Shown: positions 30,075 through 40,239 of the stretch, piece by piece | Layout of the letters: each line of letters opens with the position of its first letter | Numbering within the stretch: the first letter of the stretch is position 1 | Assembly (NCBI RefSeq): GCF_000378505.1 | Contig: NZ_KB899998.1 | Location: 62,001 to 126,000 of the forward strand | Source: Modicisalibacter luteus DSM 23508 | GTDB taxonomy: Bacteria; Pseudomonadota; Gammaproteobacteria; Pseudomonadales; Halomonadaceae | Reading direction: 5' to 3' | Length of the DNA: 64,000 bases | The notes under the pieces: generated by a model | Database searches by the model: none | What the model was told of the DNA's origin: nothing | What the model saw: only the letters and a program-made list of their open reading frames with translations | Made by a program: the position numbers and the translations under genes

Positions 30075-30632
30075 GTGATCAACGATATCAAGAAAGACGC
30101 CGAAACGCGCATGAAGAAAAGCCTGGAGTCGCTTCAGGCGAACTTCCACAAGATCCGTACCGGACGTGCCCATCCCAGCATCCTGGATTCGGTGACCGTG
30201 GATTACTACGGTGCTCAGATGCCGCTCAATCAGGTCGCCAGCATCAATGTCGAAGACGCCCGTACCTTGGCTGTGGTGCCCTGGGAAAGGCCCATGGTGC
30301 CCAAGATCGAGAAGGCGATAATGACCTCTGATCTGGGGCTCAACCCGTCGACCGCAGGTAACGTCATTCGTGTGCCAATGCCAGCGCTGACTGAAGAGAC
30401 GCGCAAGAACTATATCAAGCAAGCTCGCGGTGAAGCAGAAAATGCGCGCGTTGCTGTGCGTAACGTACGCCGCGATGCCAACAGTGATATCAAGGCCTTG
30501 CTCAAGGATAAAGAAATTTCCGAAGACGAAGAGCACCGCGCCGAGGACGATATCCAGAAGCTGACCGACAAGCATATTGCTGAGATCGATAAGTTGCTGG
30601 AGTCCAAGGAGCATGACCTGATGCAGGTCTGA
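30075..30632 (+). CDS. frr: ribosome recycling factor
   Basis: The 185-residue factor splits post-termination ribosomes together with EF-G. It has exactly the E. coli length and the signatures [19 protein letters not shown]-like [15 protein letters not shown], and [12 protein letters not shown]. Translation begins at GTG, four bases after pyrH, so the pair is closely coupled. Confidence 0.98.
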   Translation: MINDIKKDAETRMKKSLESLQANFHKIRTGRAHPSILDSVTVDYYGAQMPLNQVASINVEDARTLAVVPWERPMVPKIEKAIMTSDLGLNPSTAGNVIRVPMPALTEETRKNYIKQARGEAENARVAVRNVRRDANSDIKALLKDKEISEDEEHRAEDDIQKLTDKHIAEIDKLLESKEHDLMQV

Positions 30633-30687
30633 GCTGGAAACGGGCGGCACATAGGCCGCCCGAATTGACTCACACTCGCGAGTTAAC

Positions 30688-31431
30688 ATGACGTCACCGC
30701 AGTCTTTTCAAGTGCCGCGTCACGTGGCCATCATCATGGACGGCAACAACCGCTGGGCCCGGGCGCATGGGTTGTCCGGCATTCGCGGTCACCACGCTGG
30801 TGTCGAGTCTGTCCGTGCCGTCATCCGCCGTGCTGTGGAGCGCGGTGTCGAAACCCTCACGCTGTTCGCTTTCTCCAGTGAGAACTGGAAACGCCCGGCC
30901 GGCGAAGTTAGAGCGCTCATGGAGCTTTTCCTGATGGCGCTCAAGCGGGAGGTAAAGAAGCTGCATGAGCATGATATTCGGCTCACCATCGTCGGCGAGC
31001 GCGAGGCGTTCTCAAAGTCGATTCAGCAGCACATCCAGCGAGCCGAGGCGCTGACACGCAACAATCGAGGGCTGCACTTGATCGTCGCCGCCAATTATGG
31101 CGGGCAATGGGACATCACCATGGCGGCCAGGCGATTGGCAGCTCGGGTTGGAAGCGGCGAACTGCAGGCCGACGACATCGACGAAACGGTCCTGGACCGG
31201 GAAATTGCCATGAACAGTGCTCCGCCCGTGGATCTTTGCATCCGCACCAGTGGCGAGCAGCGCATTTCCAATTTCCTGCTCTGGCAGTTGGCCTATTCGG
31301 AGCTTTTCTTTTCGCCCCGGTTGTGGCCGGATTTTGATGCCGACGCGTTCGATGAGGCCATCGAGGCCTTTGCCGGCCGTCAGCGGCGTTTCGGCATGAC
31401 ACAGGAACAGATCGAGGCCCAGGGTGCTTAA
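30688..31431 (+). CDS. uppS: undecaprenyl diphosphate synthase
   Basis: The 247-residue cis-prenyltransferase makes the C55 carrier lipid for peptidoglycan and O-antigen. Motifs: HVAIIMDGNNRWARAHG (catalytic Asp near residue 17), FAFSSENWKRP and the C-terminal RTSGEQRISNFLLWQ. Its last codons overlap the start of cdsA by eight bases. Confidence 0.97.
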   Translation: MTSPQSFQVPRHVAIIMDGNNRWARAHGLSGIRGHHAGVESVRAVIRRAVERGVETLTLFAFSSENWKRPAGEVRALMELFLMALKREVKKLHEHDIRLTIVGEREAFSKSIQQHIQRAEALTRNNRGLHLIVAANYGGQWDITMAARRLAARVGSGELQADDIDETVLDREIAMNSAPPVDLCIRTSGEQRISNFLLWQLAYSELFFSPRLWPDFDADAFDEAIEAFAGRQRRFGMTQEQIEAQGA

Positions 31432-32221
31432 ACAACGCATATTGACGGCGTTGGTGCTTGCGCCGCTGGCGCTGGTGGGCCTGTTTGGCCTCACCGAAGG
31501 TGGTTTTGCCCTTTTTACCGGGGCAGTGGTGCTATGGGGAGGCTGGGAATGGGCCAACCTGTCGGGGGTGGAGCATCCGACACAACGCCTGGCCTATGTT
31601 GCCAGCCTGGTAACAGTGATGATCCTGGCCTGGCTGGGGGGCGTCGTACAGGCAGCGTGGCCGCTGTGGTTGGGGGCGATCGGCTGGTTGATCAGCGGTT
31701 ACTGGGTGGTGCGCTATCCACGGTCGAGTGATCAGTGGCGGGCTCCGGCAGTCCGTTTGACCATGGGAGTGTGGGTGCTGTTGCCATGCTGGATAGGGTT
31801 CAACCAGCTGCGTGCCATCGGTAGCGAGTGGCTGCTTTACGTACTGCTGCTGGTCTGGGTGGCCGATATCGGTGCCTACTTTGCCGGACGCCGGTTTGGG
31901 CGTCGCAAATTGGCCCCCCGCGTCAGCCCGGGCAAGTCCTGGGAGGGTGTGTATGGGGGCATGGTCGCGACCGCCTTGCTGGCCTTGCTGTTCGCCTCGT
32001 GGCTGGATATGGGCACGGCGCAGGGTGTTTGGCTTGTCGTTGCCACGCTGATCGTGACGCTGATGTCGGTGCTAGGTGACCTGCTGGAAAGCATGCTCAA
32101 GCGACTGCGCGGTATCAAGGATTCCGGCTGCCTTCTGCCCGGCCATGGCGGCATCCTTGACCGCATCGACAGCCTGACAGCCGCCATTCCGCTGTTCGCC
32201 CTGTTCAGGCTATGGGGCTGA
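31424..32221 (+). CDS. cdsA: phosphatidate cytidylyltransferase
   Basis: The 265-residue integral membrane enzyme makes CDP-diacylglycerol, the precursor of all bacterial phospholipids. About eight hydrophobic segments are visible, and the C-terminal family signature runs from [19 protein letters not shown] to [14 protein letters not shown]. It starts at GTG within the end of uppS, implying coupled translation. Confidence 0.96.
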   Translation: MLKQRILTALVLAPLALVGLFGLTEGGFALFTGAVVLWGGWEWANLSGVEHPTQRLAYVASLVTVMILAWLGGVVQAAWPLWLGAIGWLISGYWVVRYPRSSDQWRAPAVRLTMGVWVLLPCWIGFNQLRAIGSEWLLYVLLLVWVADIGAYFAGRRFGRRKLAPRVSPGKSWEGVYGGMVATALLALLFASWLDMGTAQGVWLVVATLIVTLMSVLGDLLESMLKRLRGIKDSGCLLPGHGGILDRIDSLTAAIPLFALFRLWG

Positions 32222-32231
32222 GGAGCGCTTG

Positions 32232-33431
32232 ATGTTCGATATTGCCACACCGAACGACCGTAAGTCGGTCACGGTTCTGGGAGCCACTGGCTCGATTGGG
32301 ACCAGCACGCTGGATGTCCTGGCTCGCCATCCCGAACGCTACCGCGTCCATGCCCTGACGGCCTGTACTCGCCGCGAGGCGCTTCGCGATCAATGCCTGA
32401 TTCATCACCCCGCGGTGGCCGTGTTGGCGCATGAGCAGGACGCAGCCTGGTTGCGCGATGAGCTGGGGCGTGTCGGCGTTACCACCGAAGTGCGGTCTGG
32501 CGAGCACGCCTTGCAAGAGGTTGCCGAGTCGAGTGATGTGGATGTCGTCATGGCAGCTATCGTCGGTGCGGCCGGCCTGTTGCCAACGTTGGCAGCGGTG
32601 CGTGCGGGCAAGCGTGTCCTGCTGGCCAATAAGGAAGCGCTGGTCATGTCCGGAGCGCTGTTCATGGACGAAGTGGCACGCCATGACGCCATATTATTAC
32701 CCATCGATTCTGAACATAATGCCATTTACCAGTGTCTACCTCCCGGGCATCGAGGGCGCCTCGCCGAGATCGGCGTAACCCAGCTACTATTAACCGCTTC
32801 CGGGGGGCCCTTTCGAGGCTGGGACGCTGCGCGACTGACTACGGTGACTCCTGAGCAGGCCTGTGCGCACCCCAACTGGGCGATGGGGCGCAAGATATCG
32901 GTGGATAGTGCAACCCTAATGAACAAGGGGCTGGAACTGATTGAGGCGTGCTGGCTGTTCGATGCTCGACCCGAGCAGATCCAGGTCGTCGTGCATCCCC
33001 AGAGTGTGATTCATTCGATGGCGTCCTATAGCGACGGCTCGGTGCTCGCCCAGTTGGGTAATCCCGACATGCGCACGCCGATCGCCTATGGTCTGGCCTG
33101 GCCCGAACGGATTGCCGCCGGGGTCGAACGCCTTGACCTGTTCAGTGTGGCCAGGCTCGACTTCGAAGCGCCTGATGAAGTGGCTTTTCCCTGTCTGCGT
33201 CTGGCGCGGGAAGCCATGGCAGCGGGCGGCACGGCTCCGGCGCTAATGAATGCAGCCAACGAGGTCGCCGTGAAAGCTTTTCTAACCGGTGGAGTGGGTT
33301 TCACCCGGATTCCCGAGATCATCGAGTCTGTGCTGGACGCCTGTGACGTCAAGGCCGCCGATGAGTTGGACGTCATTCTTGCCGAGGACGCGCGCGCCCG
33401 CCGCGTTGCCGAGCGGCAACTGGCACGCTAA
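32232..33431 (+). CDS. dxr: 1-deoxy-D-xylulose 5-phosphate reductoisomerase
   Basis: The 399-residue enzyme makes methylerythritol 4-phosphate, the committed step of the MEP isoprenoid route, using NADPH. It has [15 protein letters not shown] (NADPH), [12 protein letters not shown], the metal-site [14 protein letters not shown] and [12 protein letters not shown]. The ATG rather than the adjacent upstream TTG is used as start; GAGGAG precedes both. Next to uppS, it keeps isoprenoid supply and carrier-lipid synthesis in one unit. Confidence 0.97.
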   Translation: MFDIATPNDRKSVTVLGATGSIGTSTLDVLARHPERYRVHALTACTRREALRDQCLIHHPAVAVLAHEQDAAWLRDELGRVGVTTEVRSGEHALQEVAESSDVDVVMAAIVGAAGLLPTLAAVRAGKRVLLANKEALVMSGALFMDEVARHDAILLPIDSEHNAIYQCLPPGHRGRLAEIGVTQLLLTASGGPFRGWDAARLTTVTPEQACAHPNWAMGRKISVDSATLMNKGLELIEACWLFDARPEQIQVVVHPQSVIHSMASYSDGSVLAQLGNPDMRTPIAYGLAWPERIAAGVERLDLFSVARLDFEAPDEVAFPCLRLAREAMAAGGTAPALMNAANEVAVKAFLTGGVGFTRIPEIIESVLDACDVKAADELDVILAEDARARRVAERQLAR

Positions 33432-33448
33432 GCGGGGAGGATAGCGCT

Positions 33449-34801
33449 ATGGGTGCGATACAAAATATTTTGGCGGTCATCCTCGTTCTTGGCCTACTGA
33501 TCACGTTTCACGAATTCGGCCACTTCTGGGTGGCGCGGCGTTGCGGCGTAAAGGTGCTACGTTTCTCTGTCGGCTTCGGCAAGCCACTGTGGTCACGCTT
33601 CGACCGTCACGGTACCGAATTCGCTGTGGCGGCCATCCCCTTGGGGGGATATGTCAAAATGCTTGACGAGCGCGAAGGACCGGTCGCTCCCGATGAGCAG
33701 CATCGTGCGTTTAACCGCAAGAGCGTGTGGGCACGGATAGCCATTGTCATTGCCGGTCCGCTGGCCAACTTTCTGTTGGCTCTGGTCGCCTACTGGCTGC
33801 TTTTTGTCGCCGGCACGTCGACGGTGGCGCCTGTCATCGGTAGTGTGGCTCCCGATTCTCCCGCGGCGCAGGCCGGCTTGACGCCTGGGCAGGAAATCGT
33901 TGCTGTTCAGGGCGACAGGACCCGCTCGTGGGAAGACGTCAATCTTGAGTTGATCTCGCGTATCGGCCTCAGCGGCAACCTGGACGTCAGTGTGCTTGGA
34001 GAGAAAAGTACCGAAGCCCAGGTGCATAATGTCAATGTAAACAACTGGCTTGCTCAGCAGGATCCTCCTCGGCCTTTGCAGACGCTGGGTATCACGCCAT
34101 GGCGCCCCGAGACTCCGGCCGTGCTTGGCCAGGTGCTCGAAGGTGAAGCGGCTGCCCAGGCCGGACTTGAGGCGGGAGATCGTATCGTGGCGGTCGACGG
34201 TGCACCGGTCGAGGACTGGCTGGGTTTCGTCGACCGGGTTCGTCACCGTCCCGGCGAAACCTTGGCGTTACGCGTGGAGCGTGACGGTGAGTACCTTGAT
34301 ATGAGTCTGACGCCGGGCAGCCGAGAGGTAAAAGGCGAGACGATCGGTTATATCGGCGCCGGTGTTGAACCTGTCAGTTGGCCCGAAGAGTATCGGCGCG
34401 AGATTCGTTACGGCCCCCTGGCCGCGGTCGGGCAATCGGTGTCACGTACTGCCGAGATGACAGTGCTGACCCTTGACTCGATTCGCAAGATGCTGGTCGG
34501 GTTGATTGCGCCATCCAACCTGTCGGGGCCGATTACCATCGCACGGATTGCCGGCGATACGGCACGTAGCGGCCTTGAAAGCTTCATCAGCTTCATGGCG
34601 TATTTGTCCATTAGCCTGGGCGTTCTCAATCTACTGCCGATTCCGGTACTTGATGGCGGTCATTTGGCGTACTACCTCATCGAGGCAGTTCGAGGGCGTC
34701 CCGTGTCCGAGGCGGTCCAGGCGGTGGGGCTGCGGATTGGTCTGGCGCTGGTCGGGACGCTGATGATGATGGCACTGTATTTTGACCTGATGCGGCTGTA
34801 A
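33449..34801 (+). CDS. rseP: site-2 protease RseP
   Basis: The 450-residue inner-membrane zinc protease cleaves anti-sigma factor RseA in the sigma-E envelope stress response and clears signal peptides. The metal motif HEFGH is at about residue 22 and LDGGHL at about 402, with two central PDZ domains (about 115-310) and four membrane segments. Length equals E. coli RseP. It precedes bamA, whose product is a folding machine for the proteins this response monitors. Confidence 0.97.
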   Translation: MGAIQNILAVILVLGLLITFHEFGHFWVARRCGVKVLRFSVGFGKPLWSRFDRHGTEFAVAAIPLGGYVKMLDEREGPVAPDEQHRAFNRKSVWARIAIVIAGPLANFLLALVAYWLLFVAGTSTVAPVIGSVAPDSPAAQAGLTPGQEIVAVQGDRTRSWEDVNLELISRIGLSGNLDVSVLGEKSTEAQVHNVNVNNWLAQQDPPRPLQTLGITPWRPETPAVLGQVLEGEAAAQAGLEAGDRIVAVDGAPVEDWLGFVDRVRHRPGETLALRVERDGEYLDMSLTPGSREVKGETIGYIGAGVEPVSWPEEYRREIRYGPLAAVGQSVSRTAEMTVLTLDSIRKMLVGLIAPSNLSGPITIARIAGDTARSGLESFISFMAYLSISLGVLNLLPIPVLDGGHLAYYLIEAVRGRPVSEAVQAVGLRIGLALVGTLMMMALYFDLMRL

Positions 34802-34885
34802 TGGACTGATGCCGCAATGAATTTTACCGGCGCCTCAGGCGCCCCTCGGCCCAGGGCGGCCTGTCGTCAAGCAGTACGCTTGGCC

Positions 34886-34913
34886 TTGTCAGTTACCCTG
34901 GGAAATGTATAAG
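34886..34913 (+). promoter_or_regulatory. sigma-70 promoter before bamA
   Basis: TTGTCA and TATAAG are separated by 16 bases, about 46 bases before the bamA ATG. This gives bamA and the genes after it their own start point inside the long run. I did not see a sigma-E type GGAACTT/TCAAA pair here. Confidence 0.65.
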
Positions 34914-34959
34914 GTGCCTGTTCAGCGAGCGAGCAGAACAGATCGGGCGAAACGACTGC

Positions 34960-37293
34960 ATGAAACTCAAGACCCTCGGATTGGTGGTAGTGCTGGCAAC
35001 CAGCACCCAAGCGGCCATGGCGGCCAATTTCACGGTGTCCGATATTCGCGTAGAAGGCCTGCAGCGCGTTTCGGCCGCATCAGTATTCAATGCCTTCCCG
35101 GTGAGTGCTAACGAAAGTGTAGACGATCGGGAGTTGGCGCAAGCCGCCAAGCAGCTCTTCGCTACGGGCCTGTTCGAAGACGTCCGCCTGGCCCGGGACG
35201 GTGGCGTTCTGGTGATCCATGTGGTCGAGCGTCCGTCCATTTCTCGCATCGAGATCGAGGGCAACTCGCAAGTCGCCGAAGAGGATCTGCTCAAGGGCAT
35301 GGCCGAGACCGGCCTGGCCGAGGGGCAGGTGCTGCAGCGTGCCTCGCTTGAGGAAGTGGAGCGTCAGCTTGAGCAGCTCTACCATTCTCAAGGGCGATAT
35401 AGCGCCAGTATCGAGACCTCAGTCGAGCCGGTCGACCGCAACCGCGTGCAGGTCAATATCGATGTCAACGAAGGGGCCGTTGCCAAGATCCGCCAGATCA
35501 ACGTTGTCGGTAACGAGGCATTTGACGACGAGACCCTGCGCGATCTTATTCAGCTCGAGGATCGGCCGGGCTGGCTCTTCGGCTGGTTCTCCGACGACGA
35601 GTATTCTCGGGAGAAGCTCGCCGGTGATCTCGAGACCCTGCGTTCATACTATCTCGACCGTGGCTACGTGAACTTCGCGATCACTTCCACCCAAGTCGCC
35701 ATCAGTCCCGATAAGTCAAAGATCTATGTCACGATCAACGTTGACGAAGGTCGCCGTTATCGCATCGACGAAATTCGTTTCGCGGGAGACCTGATCCTGC
35801 CCGAGAGCCAGGCACGCTCGCTGGTGACGGCCAAGTCAGGTGACATCTACTCACGCAGCTCGTTGACCGAATCTGCCGAGGCTCTGCGCCAGGCACTGGG
35901 CGCGGAAGGATTCGCCTTCGCCAACGTCGATAGCGTGCCGGAGGTCGATGAGGTGGGTGATACCGTCGACGTGACTTTCCGTGTCGACCCCGGCCGGCGT
36001 GCTTATGTGCGTCGCATCAACTTCGAGGGTAACACCACTACCCAGGACGAGGTGCTGCGCCGCGAGATGATCCAAATGGAAGGGGCGCCAGCCTCTACCG
36101 ACAAGATCAGCCAGTCCAAGCAGCGTCTGGAGCGCCTGGGCTTCTTCCGCCAGGTTGATGTCGAGACCCGGCCCGTGGCCGGCGAGCCCGATCAGGTGGA
36201 TGTTACCTACAATGTCGAGGAACAGCCGTCCGGCTCGATCTCGGCCAGCGTCGGCTATTCGCAGTCCGCCGGGATCATCTATGGCGCTGCTCTTGCTCAG
36301 AAGAATTTCCTGGGTACAGGCAATCAGGTCAATGTCGGTGCGCAGCGGAGCGACACCTACACCAATCTGAATTTTGGCTATACCGACCCCTACTGGACGC
36401 TCGACGGGATCTCGCGTGGTTACAACCTCTTCTATCGCGAAACCGATTACGAAGACTCTGATATTTCCACGTATTCCACCGACTCATACGGTGGCAGTAT
36501 CGATTTTGGCTACCCGATCAATGACCTCAGTCGTTTGAATTTCGGGGTAGGGCTCGAGGATCTGTCCATCGAGACCTACAATGACACGCCGGCCGAGATC
36601 GTCGAATACGTCGATACCCAGGGCAACGATGCAATGAGCTACAAGCTCACCGCCAGCTGGACACGTAACAATCTCAACCGGGGTATCATGCCTACTGATG
36701 GCAGCTATCAGCGCGTGGCGCTGGAAACCGCCGTGCCCGGTTCCGATGCTGAATATTACAAGCTGCGCTACAACGGCAGGAAACTGTTCGAAGTCAGCCC
36801 TGACTGGTCGCTCAAGTTCAGCACATCGCTGGGTTATGCCGACACCATCGGCAACGATCCTTACCCGTTCTATGAAAACTTCTATTCCGGTGGACTGGGC
36901 TCGGTGCGTGGTTTCTCCGGTAACACGCTGGGGCCGGCTACCACCGAGCGAAACAACGGCGACGATGACACCTTAGGTGGTAACGTGCTGGTGGAAGGCT
37001 CTGTCGAGCTGATCTATCCCTTCCCCTGGGTTGAGGATCGCCGTTCCTTGCAGACGTCAGTTTTCATGGATGCCGGCAATACCTACCTTACCGATTGCTA
37101 TGCCGTTCCCGATGGTTATGAGTCGAACTGCGAAAGTGGTGTCGATCTCGGTGAGCTTCGCTACAGTGTGGGCCTTGGACTGTCCTGGCTGACCCCGGTG
37201 GGGCCGCTGACGTTTAGTGTGGCCAAGCCGCTCAACGAGCAGGAAGGCGACGATACCCAGACCTTCCAGTTCTCCCTTGGTCAGACATTCTGA
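34960..37293 (+). CDS. bamA: outer membrane protein assembly factor BamA
   Basis: The 777-residue Omp85 protein inserts beta-barrel proteins into the outer membrane. It has a signal peptide (residues 1-22, ending AMA), five POTRA domains (about 24-420) and a C-terminal 16-stranded barrel with the SVRGFSGNTLGP motif of loop 6. It ends in Phe (FSLGQTF), the usual barrel terminus. The lineage-typical acidic loops are Asp/Glu/Tyr-rich. skp follows 34 bases later. Confidence 0.97.
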   Translation: MKLKTLGLVVVLATSTQAAMAANFTVSDIRVEGLQRVSAASVFNAFPVSANESVDDRELAQAAKQLFATGLFEDVRLARDGGVLVIHVVERPSISRIEIEGNSQVAEEDLLKGMAETGLAEGQVLQRASLEEVERQLEQLYHSQGRYSASIETSVEPVDRNRVQVNIDVNEGAVAKIRQINVVGNEAFDDETLRDLIQLEDRPGWLFGWFSDDEYSREKLAGDLETLRSYYLDRGYVNFAITSTQVAISPDKSKIYVTINVDEGRRYRIDEIRFAGDLILPESQARSLVTAKSGDIYSRSSLTESAEALRQALGAEGFAFANVDSVPEVDEVGDTVDVTFRVDPGRRAYVRRINFEGNTTTQDEVLRREMIQMEGAPASTDKISQSKQRLERLGFFRQVDVETRPVAGEPDQVDVTYNVEEQPSGSISASVGYSQSAGIIYGAALAQKNFLGTGNQVNVGAQRSDTYTNLNFGYTDPYWTLDGISRGYNLFYRETDYEDSDISTYSTDSYGGSIDFGYPINDLSRLNFGVGLEDLSIETYNDTPAEIVEYVDTQGNDAMSYKLTASWTRNNLNRGIMPTDGSYQRVALETAVPGSDAEYYKLRYNGRKLFEVSPDWSLKFSTSLGYADTIGNDPYPFYENFYSGGLGSVRGFSGNTLGPATTERNNGDDDTLGGNVLVEGSVELIYPFPWVEDRRSLQTSVFMDAGNTYLTDCYAVPDGYESNCESGVDLGELRYSVGLGLSWLTPVGPLTFSVAKPLNEQEGDDTQTFQFSLGQTF

Positions 37294-37327
37294 TGCCGAT
37301 GCCAGTAGACGCGACAAGGAGACTTTC

Positions 37328-37822
37328 ATGCGCAAGTTGACAGGGGCTCTGTGCTTGCTGGGTATGTTGTCCGTGCCCGCCCATGCAACGGAAGTGGCGG
37401 TACTTGACTGGCGTGAGGCGCTGATGAGCTCCGAGGCAGCGCAGCACTCCATGAACGAGCTGCGTAACCAGACCAGTGGTCAGCGCCAGCGTGCTGAAAG
37501 CTTGGGGCAGGAGTTACAGCAGTTACAGCAACGGTTGCAGCAGGATAGCGACGTCATGTCCGAATCCGAGCGCAGCCGTGTGCACCAGGAGCTGAGCCAG
37601 AAAGGGAGCGAGTTCCAGCAGTTGCGCGCCCAAATCCAGCAGGCCCAGCAGCAGGCAGAGCAGAAGTTTCTGCAATCCGCCAAGCCGCAGTTGGATCGAG
37701 CCATCGAGCAGGTCGTCAGCAAGTATGACGTACAGTTGCTGGTCGATCGCGACTCGGTGGTTCATATGGCCGATGGACTCGACCTGACTCAGGAAGTTAC
37801 CGACATTCTCAACGATAAGTGA
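37328..37822 (+). CDS. skp: periplasmic chaperone Skp (OmpH)
   Basis: The 164-residue protein has a signal peptide (MRKLTGALCLLGMLSVPAHA) and then a long Gln-rich helical region (about residues 45-125) that forms the tentacles of the trimeric chaperone. It holds unfolded outer-membrane proteins on their way to BamA. The ATG has AAGGAG before it; an upstream extension overlapping bamA was rejected. Confidence 0.92.
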   Translation: MRKLTGALCLLGMLSVPAHATEVAVLDWREALMSSEAAQHSMNELRNQTSGQRQRAESLGQELQQLQQRLQQDSDVMSESERSRVHQELSQKGSEFQQLRAQIQQAQQQAEQKFLQSAKPQLDRAIEQVVSKYDVQLLVDRDSVVHMADGLDLTQEVTDILNDK

Positions 37823-37860
37823 TTGTTCGGCGCGTCCCCGGACGCCCGCTCGCCGATGCC

Positions 37861-38898
37861 ATGACAATGACGACACCTTTTACCTGCTCTCTCGCCGAGC
37901 TGGCCCAGCGGCTGGGGGCAACCCTCGTCGGCGACGGTGAACGCCGCGTGAGCGGGCTGGCTACGCTCAGCGATGCCGGCCCTCAGGACATCAGCTTTTT
38001 GGCCAACAAGGCCTATCTCAAGTACCTGGCCGAGACACGCGCCGCCGCGGTACTGATTCATCCAGCTCATGCCGCTGATTGTCCCACGGCTCGTCTTGAG
38101 CTCGACAACCCCTACCTGGCGTATGCCCAACTGTCACGACTGTTCGATCCCTTCAATGCCCAGATAGCAAGCGGCGTACATGAGACGGCATGGGTTGCTG
38201 AGGGCGTATCGCTGGGCAGCAACGTGAGTATTGGGCCCCAGGCTGTGGTCGAGGCGGGAGCGGTGATCGGTGACGATGTCGTCATCGGGGCGGGCTGCGT
38301 TATCGGGTGTGATTCGGTGATTGGCGAAGGCTCCCTGCTGCATGCCAATGTCAGCGTATATCACGGGGTCGTCATCGGTGCACGAGCCATTCTCCATAGT
38401 GGTTGTGTCATTGGAGCCGATGGCTTCGGTTTCGCTCACGATGGTGGCGGCTGGCACAAGATCGCCCAGCTCGGTGGGGTAATTCTGGGAGATGATGTCG
38501 AGATCGGCAGTTGTTCGAGCATCGATCGTGGCGCGTTGGGTGACACCATGATCGGTAACGACGTCAAGATCGACAGTCAGGTGCAGATCGCGCACAACGT
38601 ACAGATTGGCGATCACACGGCGCTGGCAGGGTGTGTGGGGATCGCCGGGTCTACCAAAGTGGGCCGTCACTGCATGCTGGGCGGCGGCGTAGGACTGGCC
38701 GGACACCTGACGATCTGTGACGGGGTGCAGGTCACCGGCATGAGCTTGGTAACCAATTCCATCACCAAGCCGGGCGTGTATTCGTCGGGAACCGGAGCTA
38801 TGAGCAACGCACTGTGGCGCAAGAACGCCGTACGCTTCAAGCAGCTCGACGATATTGCCAAGCGTTTGGCGCGACTTGAGCGTGACAATCGTACGTGA
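37861..38898 (+). CDS. lpxD: UDP-3-O-(3-hydroxyacyl)glucosamine N-acyltransferase
   Basis: The 345-residue acyltransferase performs the third step of lipid A synthesis. An N-terminal uridine-binding domain (about 1-100) is followed by a left-handed beta-helix of hexapeptide repeats and a C-terminal helix. DGFGFAHDGGGWHKIAQLG contains the conserved His pair of the active site. Starts are ambiguous: this ATG fits the family length (E. coli 341), but no clear ribosome-binding site is seen, and an in-frame GTG overlapping the skp stop would add 14 residues. Confidence 0.94.
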   Translation: MTMTTPFTCSLAELAQRLGATLVGDGERRVSGLATLSDAGPQDISFLANKAYLKYLAETRAAAVLIHPAHAADCPTARLELDNPYLAYAQLSRLFDPFNAQIASGVHETAWVAEGVSLGSNVSIGPQAVVEAGAVIGDDVVIGAGCVIGCDSVIGEGSLLHANVSVYHGVVIGARAILHSGCVIGADGFGFAHDGGGWHKIAQLGGVILGDDVEIGSCSSIDRGALGDTMIGNDVKIDSQVQIAHNVQIGDHTALAGCVGIAGSTKVGRHCMLGGGVGLAGHLTICDGVQVTGMSLVTNSITKPGVYSSGTGAMSNALWRKNAVRFKQLDDIAKRLARLERDNRT

Positions 38899-39015
38899 AC
38901 GGCTGTCAGGGCCGTAGCGTGACGCTATAATCCACCGCCTAGTCAATCAGCGGGTATCCGCTCAAGAATGCCCACCCTGTCCGGTGGGCATTACGCACTT
39001 TCAGAGGTTGCATCG

Positions 39016-39459
39016 ATGGTAATGGACATCAACGAGATTCGTGAATATCTGCCACACCGCTATCCATTCCTACTGGTGGATCGCGTGGTAGATATCACGC
39101 TGGGGGAGCGCATCGTCGCCTACAAGAACGTCAGCATCAATGAGCCGTTCTTCAATGGCCACTTTCCGCATCACCCCATCATGCCGGGTGTCCTGGTCGT
39201 CGAAGCAATGGCGCAGGTCTGCGGTATCCTGGGATTCAAGACGGTCAACAAGTTACCGCGTGACGGTTATGTCTATTATCTTGTCGGCAGCGACAACGTA
39301 CGCTTCAAGCGTCCCGTCATGCCGGGTGATCAGCTGCACCTGGAGGCGCAAGTGATACGTGAAAAGCGGGGCATCTGGAAGTTCGCCTGCCGCGCCACCG
39401 TCGATAATGAACTGGCCTGCGAGGCCGAAATCATCTGTGCTGAGAGGAAGGTCGCTTGA
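39016..39459 (+). CDS. fabZ: 3-hydroxyacyl-[acyl-carrier-protein] dehydratase FabZ
   Basis: The 147-residue hotdog enzyme dehydrates 3-hydroxyacyl-ACP in fatty acid elongation. Catalytic His49 and Glu63 are in [21 protein letters not shown]-type sequence, five residues earlier than E. coli numbering. AGAGG lies eight bases before the chosen ATG. It shares 3-hydroxyacyl-ACP with the LpxA and LpxD reactions encoded beside it. Confidence 0.97.
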   Translation: MVMDINEIREYLPHRYPFLLVDRVVDITLGERIVAYKNVSINEPFFNGHFPHHPIMPGVLVVEAMAQVCGILGFKTVNKLPRDGYVYYLVGSDNVRFKRPVMPGDQLHLEAQVIREKRGIWKFACRATVDNELACEAEIICAERKVA

Positions 39460-40226
39460 TACATCCTACCGCCATCGTCGACTCTTCCGCCCGCCTGGCC
39501 GATGACGTCGAGGTCGGCCCGTTCAGCGTGATAGGCCCGGATGTCGAGATCGGGGCCGGTAGCGTGTTGGGACCGCATGTGGTGGTCAAGGGCCCGACGC
39601 GGCTGGGTGAGCGCAACCGAGTATTTCAGTTCGCCTCAGTGGGTGAGGATTGCCAGGACAAGAAGTATGCCGGTGAGCCGACGCGTCTCGAGGTTGGCGA
39701 CGACAACGTCATTCGCGAGGGGGTCACGCTGCATCGAGGTACCGTGCAGGATCGTGGAGTGACCTCGATCGGCAGTCGTAACCTGTTCATGGCCTATGCC
39801 CATGTCGGGCACGATTGCGTGATCGGGAACGACTGTATCCTTGCCAATCAGGCTACGCTGGGCGGTCATGTCACCCTCGGAGATCATGTTATCCTCGGCG
39901 GGCTCTCGGCCTTGCATCAATTCTGCCATGTTGGGGCCCATGCCATGTGTGGTGGGGGTTCCATCGTCACCAAGGACATCCCCGCCTACCTGATGGTCAA
40001 TGGCAACCCGGCTCAGGCGCATGGCCTGAACCTGGTTGGCCTGAAGCGGCGCGGCTTCTCCCGCGAGGCGCTCAAGGCGCTTTCCGAAGCATACAAGGTC
40101 GTATACCGGCAAGGGCAGACGCTTGATCAGGCGTTGCAGACCTTGATGTCTCGCTATGCCGACATTCCTGAAGTCGAAGTCTTCATCGACTCATTGAAGC
40201 ACTCGACCCGGGGCATCACCCGTTAG
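39456..40226 (+). CDS. lpxA: UDP-N-acetylglucosamine O-acyltransferase
   Basis: The 256-residue enzyme starts lipid A synthesis. It is built of hexapeptide repeats forming a beta-helix, with catalytic His119 in YAHVGHDC, followed by a helical C-terminus. The start is TTG, whose last bases overlap the fabZ stop as TTGA; no better start with the conserved IHPTAIVD follows. The rare start and overlap suggest that LpxA output is tied to FabZ translation. Confidence 0.95.
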   Translation: MIHPTAIVDSSARLADDVEVGPFSVIGPDVEIGAGSVLGPHVVVKGPTRLGERNRVFQFASVGEDCQDKKYAGEPTRLEVGDDNVIREGVTLHRGTVQDRGVTSIGSRNLFMAYAHVGHDCVIGNDCILANQATLGGHVTLGDHVILGGLSALHQFCHVGAHAMCGGGSIVTKDIPAYLMVNGNPAQAHGLNLVGLKRRGFSREALKALSEAYKVVYRQGQTLDQALQTLMSRYADIPEVEVFIDSLKHSTRGITR

Positions 40227-40239
40227 AAGGTGGCAGGGC

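Noticed and set aside
34829-34843. GGCGCC-TCA-GGCGCC hairpin after rseP as a terminator
   Set aside because: Only six base pairs and no T run follow; it could still reduce read-through a little, but termination is not supported.
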